NCBI RefSeq assembly: GCF_905187505.1
Contig: NZ_CAJJIC010000100.1
Location: 1 to 8,715 of the forward strand
DNA: 8,715 nt
Source of the DNA: an uncultured Mailhella sp.
Lineage (GTDB): Bacteria; Desulfobacterota; Desulfovibrionia; Desulfovibrionales; Desulfovibrionaceae
Direction: 5' to 3'
Shown piece after piece: positions 1 through 5,103 of this stretch. The position numbers were made by a program, and so were the translations under genes. Below the pieces are notes generated by a model that was not told the origin of the DNA, ran no database searches, and saw only the letters and a list, made by a program, of their open reading frames with translations. Numbering within the stretch: the stretch's first letter is position 1; each line of letters opens with the position of its first letter.

Positions 1-22
1 CCGCAAGGCGAAACAGGGGGGC

Positions 23-45
23 GCGGGGGGAATTATTTCCCCCGC
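23..45. repeat. Strong palindromic hairpin near window start
   Basis: The arms at 23-32 and 36-45 pair over 10 bp (one G-T wobble) around a TTA loop. The stem is G/C-rich at the base and A/T-rich at the tip. No T-run follows on either strand, so it is not a typical intrinsic terminator. It lies about 25 bp beyond the 51-bp repeat at 70-120, on the side away from the minus-strand gene. It could be part of a larger composite 3' element or belong to a gene outside the window. Confidence 0.5.
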
Positions 46-69
46 ATTGCCTTTCAGGGGCCGGGGGGA

Positions 70-120
70 CTCCCCCGGCGGGGCCAGGGGCAGGGCCCCT
101 GATCTGCGTTTTCTGCCTTT
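70..120 (-). repeat. 51-bp extragenic palindromic repeat, copy A
   Basis: Read on the minus strand, this block matches 8662-8712 (plus strand) at 48 of 51 positions without gaps. It starts 10 nt after the stop codon of the minus-strand gene that ends at 131. It contains two small palindromes: an AGGGGC/GCCCCT hairpin (86-100) and a C-run/G-run segment. The latter also pairs with adjacent sequence as a 7-bp hairpin at 61-78 with a GACT loop. Neither hairpin has a T-tract after it. It resembles a REP-like dispersed element rather than a standard terminator. The repeat relation is seen directly; any role in mRNA 3' protection or termination is inference. Confidence 0.75.
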
Positions 121-130
121 TTGGGGGATG

Positions 131-1003
131 TTATTTCTGGGTTCTTCGCACGGCGCCGAGGATATTGGGGAGGGGGATGGCGTCGCCGCGGGAGGAGAAC
201 ATATAGGAAGCGGGGGACATGCCGTTCCAGAGGTGGAAGGTACCGGGGAGGCGGAGGAGGAGGGAGGCTTCGCTTCCGCCCTCGACGTACATGGCGCTGT
301 TGAGGTTGAGGTCTTTGTGGGCGTTCAGGGCTTCGACGAAGTCGTGGACGGAGGCGGGGTCGGCGCAATGGAGGAAGAGGATGCGGCCGTTCATGTCTTC
401 GGCTATGGCGGCTATGGCGTGTTCGGGGCCGTTTTCTGGCCATATCTGTTTGCCGTCGGGGCCCATGAGTCGGAAGTTCTGGACGACGATGTCGTAGCGG
501 GGCAGGAGGTTTTTCCAGTCGTCGACGCTTCGGTCGAGCACGGCGGCGCGGGGGAGGGAATCGTCTCTGGGGCCGGCCACGAAGAACGCGCCGTAGCGGC
601 TGACGATGCGGCTGTTGTTGGTGCGTTCGCCGCTGCGCATGTAGCCGGTGGAGGTTTGTCCGTCCTTAAGATACATGCTGGCGTTGATGGCGGCGGCAAG
701 ATCTTTGGAGTCGGCCCATTCGCGCATGGTGGGCACGCTTTTGCCCTCCCAGCGGGAGCTGAACAGGTGGAAGTCGAAGTGCGCGGTATCGAAGCGCAGC
801 ACGCGGATCACGAGGCGGCGGGAGAATTCGTCTCCGCGGTCTCTGGTGTAGGAGAGGCGCGCCATGTCGAGCCCGTCTTCCGGACTTGTCCATGCGATGG
901 GGTCGCCCGGAAGGATGAGCTCAGGCTCGGGCGCTTCCGCACAGAGCGCGGCCGGAAGCACAAGCAGAAGCAGCGCGAGGGCTATGGTGCGCAGAGTGTT
1001 CAT
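131..1003 (-). CDS. Exported DUF2233 / NAGPA-domain (phosphodiester glycosidase family) protein
   Basis: This 290-residue protein is predicted to be exported. Residues 1-22 form a signal peptide (short basic start, long Leu/Ala core, likely cut near LCA-EA); there is no good lipobox. The rest resembles the DUF2233/NAGPA fold (Pfam PF09992, from memory). INASMY at 106-111 sits where the family has an Asn-Gly/Ala-Gly-Met-Tyr motif. A QNFRLMGPDGK strand is near 175-185. YVEGGS at 239-244 corresponds to the family's Asp-Gly-Gly-x-Ser signature, with Glu replacing Asp. The family includes the lysosomal 'uncovering enzyme' and many uncharacterised bacterial periplasmic proteins, so the substrate is unknown. 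The reading frame extends upstream to an ATG at 1069, but that start lacks a ribosome site and would put 22 residues ahead of the signal peptide. The ATG at 1003 is preferred, although its AGGG is only about 2-3 nt away. It is divergent from lysS and has no visible operon partner. Confidence 0.8.
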   Translation of the reverse strand: MNTLRTIALALLLLVLPAALCAEAPEPELILPGDPIAWTSPEDGLDMARLSYTRDRGDEFSRRLVIRVLRFDTAHFDFHLFSSRWEGKSVPTMREWADSKDLAAAINASMYLKDGQTSTGYMRSGERTNNSRIVSRYGAFFVAGPRDDSLPRAAVLDRSVDDWKNLLPRYDIVVQNFRLMGPDGKQIWPENGPEHAIAAIAEDMNGRILFLHCADPASVHDFVEALNAHKDLNLNSAMYVEGGSEASLLLRLPGTFHLWNGMSPASYMFSSRGDAIPLPNILGAVRRTQK

Positions 1004-1010
1004 GTCCCTA

Positions 1011-1039
1011 CTTGTAAGCCACTCGTCAAGGATGGGCAA
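1011..1039 (-). promoter_or_regulatory. Tentative promoter for the minus-strand exported protein
   Basis: On the minus strand, TTGCCC (1039-1034) and TACAAG (1016-1011) are separated by 17 nt, each matching 4 of 6 consensus sigma-70 positions. Transcription would start around 1004, giving an almost leaderless mRNA for the ATG at 1003, which fits the poorly spaced AGGG before that start. A TTGACG also occurs inside the spacer but has no matching -10. This is a weak call from consensus matching only. Confidence 0.22.
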
Positions 1040-1082
1040 GGAAAACCCTGCCGTTCCGTCCGGGAACATGGGCGAAGGGCGG

Positions 1083-1147
1083 GTGCGGGAACGGGGGAGG
1101 ATGTTCAGGCGTGCGGGAAGCGCTGGCCGGGGTGCGGCGTGCGGGAA
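1083..1147 (+). repeat. Three GTGCGGGAA 9-mers at 28-bp spacing
   Basis: Identical GTGCGGGAA copies begin at 1083, 1111 and 1139, an exact 28-bp period. The 19 bp following each copy are not clearly similar, so this is not a simple degenerate tandem repeat. The second and third copies are each preceded by GGC. Regularly spaced short boxes upstream of a gene can be protein-binding sites, but the G-rich background makes chance plausible. Confidence 0.4.
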
Positions 1148-1265
1148 GGGTTCGAGGCAGGTCGGTTCTGCGGATGGGGGCGTGAGGAGGGGTGCGGATT
1201 GCGTCGCAAGCAGAGCTGTCCGGCGTCGGAAGGCGGAAGAAGCGGGCGGGGCGGCACGCTGACGC

Positions 1266-1312
1266 GGGGGAGGAGCGGGGAGCGCGGGAAAAGGCGGGGC
1301 CGGGATGCGGGG
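1266..1312 (+). other. Candidate G-quadruplex motif
   Basis: Five further G-runs of 3-4 follow a GGGGG at 1266-1270: 1277-1280, 1286-1288, 1296-1299, 1302-1304 and 1309-1312. The linkers are 6, 5, 7, 2 and 4 nt, which satisfies the usual pattern of four runs of at least three G with loops of 1-7. It lies on the lysS-sense strand, about 45 bp upstream of the possible -35 at 1358. No function is shown, and such motifs arise easily in GC-rich spacers. Confidence 0.4.
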
Positions 1313-1497
1313 CGGAAAAAGGGAGGCGTTTCCCGGCGTCTGCGTGTCTTCCGACTCTTGACGGCCGGGCGTATTTGTCCTACCCCCATATTTTTACGAC
1401 GCCAAAAAGCGAGTCTTTCGTTGCGGCCTTTTCGAGGCGCGCGAGCGCTGCCGGCAGCATATTCATGAAAGAGGGCAGAGCCCCTGCCAGATAAAAC

Positions 1498-1510
1498 GGA
1501 GTGTCTTTTG
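1498..1510 (+). promoter_or_regulatory. Ribosome binding site deciding the TTG start of lysS
   Basis: GGAG at 1498-1501 lies 6 nt before TTG (1508-1510). The in-frame ATG codons at 1577 and 1583 have no purine-rich site at a suitable distance. The TTG therefore looks like the real start, although it adds about 25 residues compared with starting at the later ATGs. Confidence 0.6.
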
Positions 1511-3088
1511 GAAGCACAGAAGAAAGCCCGCAAGCCCATCAAGCTTGCCACGAAGTCGGAACATGCGGCCTATTTCATGCCCATGCTGGAGAATTTCGCC
1601 GATCACGGCGAACTGAACGAAGTTGTGAAGAACTGCGTGGGCAAGGCCTGCGATCTTCTGGACGCGGGCATTCCGCTCTATCCCAACGATTTCAAGCGAA
1701 AGCAGAACGCGGGCGAAGTGTGCGAAAAATACGGCGCCATGAGCGACGAGGAGCTTGCCGCTCTTGAGGAGGAATTCGCGCTTGCCGGACGCATGATGTC
1801 GTCGCGTTCCTTCGGCAAGGTGATCTTCTTCCACGTCATGGACCGCAGCGGCCGCATTCAGTGCTACGCCGAAAAGAGCGTGCTCGGCGACGAGGCCTTT
1901 TCCGCGTTCAAGAAGCTCGATGTGGGCGACATTGTGGGCGTGACGGGGCGCCTGTTCCGCACGAAGACCGGCGAACTGACGCTGCGCTGCGAGAGCGTGA
2001 GGCTTCTCAGCAAGTCGTTCCGCGCGCTGCCCGACAAGCACAGCGGTCTCACCGACGTGGAATCCCGCTATCGTCAGCGCTACGTCGACCTTGTCATGAA
2101 TCCCCGCACGCGCGAGATATTCCGCAAGCGTTCGCTCATCGTGCGCGAGTTCCGCCGTTTCATGGAAGATCGCGGTTTCATGGAAGTGGAAACGCCCATG
2201 CTGCACGCTCTTGCGGGCGGCGCGGCGGCCAAGCCCTTCGTGACGCATCACAACGCGCTCGACATTGATCTGTATCTGCGCATCGCGCCCGAGCTGTATC
2301 TCAAGCGTCTCATTGCCGGCGGCATGGAGCGCGTGTTCGAGATCAACCGCTGCTTCCGCAACGAGGGCATCGACACCCGTCACAATCCCGAGTTCACCAC
2401 CTGCGAGTTTTACTGGTCCTATGCCACGTTCGAGGACCTCATGGATCTCACCGAGGAACTTTTCTCGCACATTGCCACCAAAGTGTGCGGCAGCCCGGTG
2501 ATCACCTATCAGGGGCAGGAAGTGGATCTCACTCCCGGCCGCTGGGCGCGCATGACCTATCACGAGGCGCTCGAAAAGGTGGGCGGTCACAAGCCCGAGT
2601 TCTACAACGACATGGAAGCCGTGCGCGCCTATCTCACCTCGCGCGGGGAAAAGTTCATGGAAAGCGAAGGGCTGGGCAAGCTCCAGTCCCGTCTTTTCGA
2701 CCTTGACGTGGAAGAGAAGCTCGTCCGGCCCACCTTCATTTATGCCTATCCTGCGGAAATTTCGCCGCTGGCCCGCCGCAACGACAAGAATCCCGACATC
2801 ACCGACCGCTTTGAGATCTTCATCTGCGGCTGCGAATACGGCAACGCCTTTTCCGAACTCAACGACCCCGTGGATCAGCGTCTGCGCTTCGAGGCGCAGG
2901 TGGAAGCCAAGGCCGCGGGCGACGACGAGGCCTGCCCGCTGGACAACGATTATCTGCGCGCCCTTGAATACGGCATGCCGCCCACCGCGGGCGAAGGCGT
3001 GGGCATCGATCGTCTGACCATGCTGCTTACCGACGAATCCACCATCCGCGAGGTGCTGCTCTTCCCGCTGCTCCGTCCGGAGGTGTAA
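1508..3088 (+). CDS. lysS: Lysyl-tRNA synthetase, class II
   Basis: This enzyme charges tRNA-Lys with lysine using ATP in the cytosol. The 526-residue protein aligns by eye with bacterial class II LysRS along its length. An OB-fold anticodon-binding domain spans roughly residues 90-170, followed by the linker LPDKHSGLTDVESRYRQRY. The catalytic domain carries motif 1 (GFMEVETPML, about 223-232), motif 2 (FRNEGIDTRHNPEF, from 283) and motif 3 (GVGIDR, 497-502). YLRIAPELYLKRL and SPLARRN are also typical of LysRS. It is about 20 residues longer than E. coli LysS (505 residues). The excess is an N-terminal, lysine-rich stretch that depends on the TTG start. If an ATG at 1577 or 1583 were used, the length would be near normal. 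The gene is complete, with all signature residues visible. It heads the row leading to lolC/E after a 55-bp gap. Confidence 0.96.
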   Translation: MEAQKKARKPIKLATKSEHAAYFMPMLENFADHGELNEVVKNCVGKACDLLDAGIPLYPNDFKRKQNAGEVCEKYGAMSDEELAALEEEFALAGRMMSSRSFGKVIFFHVMDRSGRIQCYAEKSVLGDEAFSAFKKLDVGDIVGVTGRLFRTKTGELTLRCESVRLLSKSFRALPDKHSGLTDVESRYRQRYVDLVMNPRTREIFRKRSLIVREFRRFMEDRGFMEVETPMLHALAGGAAAKPFVTHHNALDIDLYLRIAPELYLKRLIAGGMERVFEINRCFRNEGIDTRHNPEFTTCEFYWSYATFEDLMDLTEELFSHIATKVCGSPVITYQGQEVDLTPGRWARMTYHEALEKVGGHKPEFYNDMEAVRAYLTSRGEKFMESEGLGKLQSRLFDLDVEEKLVRPTFIYAYPAEISPLARRNDKNPDITDRFEIFICGCEYGNAFSELNDPVDQRLRFEAQVEAKAAGDDEACPLDNDYLRALEYGMPPTAGEGVGIDRLTMLLTDESTIREVLLFPLLRPEV

Positions 3089-3103
3089 TCTTTCGGGAAC
3101 AAC

Positions 3104-3123
3104 GCCCCGGCATCTGCCGGGGC
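3104..3123 (+). other. GC-rich hairpin between lysS and lolC/E
   Basis: GCCCCGGC and GCCGGGGC form a perfect 8-bp stem around an ATCT loop, 15 nt after the lysS stop. Only TTCC follows, with no T-run, so it is a poor intrinsic terminator. It may cause partial termination or protect the 3' end of a processed lysS mRNA, which would let lysS and the lol-bam genes be expressed at different levels. It ends 10 nt before the lolC/E ribosome site. Confidence 0.5.
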
Positions 3124-3143
3124 TTCCATGAAAGGGGAACTTC

Positions 3144-4388
3144 ATGTCGTTTTCGCTGTTCATCGCGTCGCGGTATCTCACCTCGCGCAACAAGCGCACG
3201 TTCATTTCCATCATTTCGTTCATGTCTGTTCTGGGCGTGGCCATAGGCGTGGCCGCGCTCGTCATCGTCATGAGCGTGTACAACGGCGTCACCGAGGAAA
3301 TGCGCGAGAAGATTCTCGGCGCGAATCCGCACATCATGGTCATGTCCACGCAGGCCGGAGCCTTCGGGCCCGAGGCCGCAAAGGGCGAAGGCGACGTCAT
3401 TGAGCGCATACGCGAAACGCCGGGCGTGGTGTCCGCCACGCCCTTTCTGTACGCCGAAGTGCTGCTTTCCACCCCGCAGGGCGCCACGGGCCTCGTGGTG
3501 CGCGGCATAGACACCGCCTCCGCCGCCGAAGCCATGCCGCTCCTCAATCATCTCGAAAGCGGCAGCGTGGAGAACCTTGACCGCGAAACCGGTCCCGCAG
3601 GCATGATCGTGGGACACGATCTGGCCCGCCGCTTCAATCTGCGCACGGGCAGCCGCGTGAATCTCATGTCCCCGGCCGGTCAGCGCACCACCGCGGGCTT
3701 CGTGCCCAAGCTGCGTTCCTTCCGCGTGGAAGGCATATTCAAGTCCGGCATGTCCGACTTCGACAGCCGTCTCGCCTACGTGTCCATAGGCGCGGCGCAG
3801 GACCTCATGGGCTACCCCGACGGTCATGTTTCCGGCGTCGAGGCCTTCGTGAAGAATCCCTACGACGCCAGACAAATCGCCGAAAGCGTGGTCGAACGTC
3901 TCGGAGCTCCCTTCTACGCCCGCAACTGGATAGACATGAACGCCAATCTCTTTGCCGCGCTCCAGCTTGAGCGTTTCGGCATGTTCATCGTGCTGCTCAT
4001 GGTCATTCTGGTGGGCTCCTTTTCCATCATCACCTCGCTCGTTATGCTCGTCATGGAAAAGACAAGGGATATCGCCATACTCATGTCCATGGGCGCCACG
4101 GCCGCAGGCGTGAGGCGCATCTTCATGTTTCAGGGAGCCATCATCGGGGCTGTTGGCACAACCATAGGTTATGTGCTAGGAATCGTGCTGGCGCTGCTCC
4201 TCAAGAAGTATCAGTTCATCGAGCTTCCCCCCGGCGTGTACATGATGGACACGCTGCCGGTCATCATCGATCCGCTGGATCTTCTCATCATCGGAGCGGT
4301 ATCCATGTTCATGTGTTTCGTGGCCACCATCTATCCCGCCAGGCAGGCTTCCCGCCTTGTGCCTGCCGAGGCCCTTCGCTATGAATAA
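3144..4388 (+). CDS. lolC: Lipoprotein-releasing ABC transporter permease, LolC/LolE family
   Basis: This is an inner-membrane subunit that extracts mature lipoproteins from the outer leaflet of the inner membrane and passes them to the carrier LolA. The 414-residue protein has the family layout. TM1 is at about 20-48, ending with MSVYNGV. A large periplasmic domain covers about 50-275. TM2 is at about 279-303, followed by the cytoplasmic EKTRDIAILMSMGAT segment (from E305) that contacts the ATPase. TM3 is at about 326-350 and TM4 at about 378-400, and the protein ends in YPARQASRLVPAEALRYE. An AAAGGGGAA ribosome site (3131-3139) precedes the ATG. An upstream out-of-frame ATG at 3128 lacks support. 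Only one LolC/E-type gene is present beside lolD, so the complex may be a homodimer of this permease (LolF-like) rather than the E. coli LolC-LolE heterodimer; a second copy elsewhere cannot be excluded. Confidence 0.93.
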   Translation: MSFSLFIASRYLTSRNKRTFISIISFMSVLGVAIGVAALVIVMSVYNGVTEEMREKILGANPHIMVMSTQAGAFGPEAAKGEGDVIERIRETPGVVSATPFLYAEVLLSTPQGATGLVVRGIDTASAAEAMPLLNHLESGSVENLDRETGPAGMIVGHDLARRFNLRTGSRVNLMSPAGQRTTAGFVPKLRSFRVEGIFKSGMSDFDSRLAYVSIGAAQDLMGYPDGHVSGVEAFVKNPYDARQIAESVVERLGAPFYARNWIDMNANLFAALQLERFGMFIVLLMVILVGSFSIITSLVMLVMEKTRDIAILMSMGATAAGVRRIFMFQGAIIGAVGTTIGYVLGIVLALLLKKYQFIELPPGVYMMDTLPVIIDPLDLLIIGAVSMFMCFVATIYPARQASRLVPAEALRYE

Positions 4389-5103
4389 CGACGCAAACGA
4401 TTCTTTCACCGGCTCGCCCCGTCCGCTCTACGCCGTGCGGCACGCGCGCAAGGTGGTGGAAAGCCCGGCCGGAGAGCTCACCATTCTGCGCGACGTCACC
4501 TTCGACGTCGTTGCCGGAGAGGCCCTCGCCATCGTGGGTTCCTCAGGTTCCGGCAAGTCCACGCTGCTGCACATTTTAGGCACCCTCGATGCCGCCACGA
4601 GCGGCAGCGTGCTCTTTGAGGGGCGCGATCTTTCCGCCCTTTCGGCGAAGGAGGCGGCGCATTTCCGCAACAGGGAACTCGGCTTCGTGTTCCAGTTCCA
4701 TCATCTGCTGCCGGAGTTCACCACCGTGGAAAACGTGGCCATGCAGGCCATCATTGCGGGTATGCCCCGCAAAGAGGCGCTCGAGAAGGCCGCCGCGGCC
4801 CTTGAAACCGTGGGACTGGCCGAAAGGCTGAATCATCACGTCACCACGCTTTCCGGCGGCGAGCGGCAGCGGGCGGCCATAGCCCGCGCCACGCTCATGC
4901 GCCCCAAGGTGCTGCTGGCCGACGAGCCTACCGGCAATCTGGATGAAAAAACGGGCGCGCGTGTCGCCGACGTGCTGAAAAAGCTCAATCGCGACACGGG
5001 CATGACCCTTGTCATAGTGACGCATAACCGGGAACTTGCGGACGATATGGACCGCAGCCTTGAACTGAGATCGGGAGAGCTCTATGCGCAAGATTCTTTC
5101 TAG
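4381..5103 (+). CDS. lolD: Lipoprotein-releasing ABC transporter ATP-binding protein LolD
   Basis: This is the cytoplasmic ATPase that powers lipoprotein release with the permease encoded just upstream. The 240-residue protein has every ABC motif intact: Walker A GSSGSGKST (53-61, K59), Q-loop Gln105, signature LSGGERQ (157-163), Walker B ending in D181 and E182, the D-loop NLDEKTG, and H-loop His215. The Q-loop segment QFHHLLPEFTTVENVAM is very close to E. coli LolD and separates it from related MacB/FtsE-type ATPases. The ATG at 4381 overlaps the end of lolC/E by 8 nt, and a GAGG sits at 4368-4371. A TTG eight codons upstream is also open but unnecessary. The N-terminus has a short, polar, non-conserved extension before the first strand. 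The 3' end overlaps bamA by 20 nt, which suggests coupled translation. Confidence 0.94.
   Translation: MNNDANDSFTGSPRPLYAVRHARKVVESPAGELTILRDVTFDVVAGEALAIVGSSGSGKSTLLHILGTLDAATSGSVLFEGRDLSALSAKEAAHFRNRELGFVFQFHHLLPEFTTVENVAMQAIIAGMPRKEALEKAAAALETVGLAERLNHHVTTLSGGERQRAAIARATLMRPKVLLADEPTGNLDEKTGARVADVLKKLNRDTGMTLVIVTHNRELADDMDRSLELRSGELYAQDSF

Larger units (their letters stand above)
1004..1507. other. Divergent 504-bp intergenic region, no gene supported
   Basis: This region separates the divergent minus-strand gene and lysS. From about 1070 to 1330 the plus strand is very G- and purine-rich. Open frames here encode Arg/Pro/Gly-rich low-complexity peptides with no ribosome sites, so I call no gene. 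A relatively A/T-rich island at about 1372-1408 contains T-runs and follows a TTGACG (1358-1363) that could be a -35 element for lysS. No good -10 lies 16-18 nt beyond it, so the lysS promoter is unresolved. Nearer lysS are a perfect 12-bp palindrome, GCTGCCGGCAGC (1447-1458), and a 5-bp GGCAG/CTGCC hairpin (1474-1488) just before the ribosome site. I see no T-box or recognisable riboswitch. Confidence 0.6.

Noticed and set aside
1004..1069. Upstream ATG at 1069 as start of the exported protein
   Set aside because: It has no ribosome site and would bury the signal peptide 22 residues inside the protein.
1358..1386. TTGACG as the -35 of a lysS promoter
   Set aside because: The -35 match is good, but the sequence 16-18 nt downstream is C-rich and lacks a -10; kept only as a remark in the intergenic entry.
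47..1468. 473-residue plus-strand open frame over the exported-protein gene
   Set aside because: It is the antisense of a gene with a clear signal peptide and family motifs; the frame is Gly/Val/Ala-rich and becomes Arg-rich noise in the intergenic part.
1465..1494. Nine-codon open frame before lysS as a leader peptide
   Set aside because: It has no ribosome site, one Lys codon only, and no terminator/antiterminator pair to support attenuation.
1105..1551. Minus-strand 148-residue frame in the lysS upstream region
   Set aside because: Arg/Pro-rich low-complexity peptide without a ribosome site; it begins inside lysS and shows no recognisable domain.
1463..3547. 694-residue minus-strand open frame across lysS and the start of lolC/E
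   Set aside because: It is antisense to clear genes, rich in Ala/His/Gly/Glu repeats, and explained by strong G/C third-position bias of the real frames.
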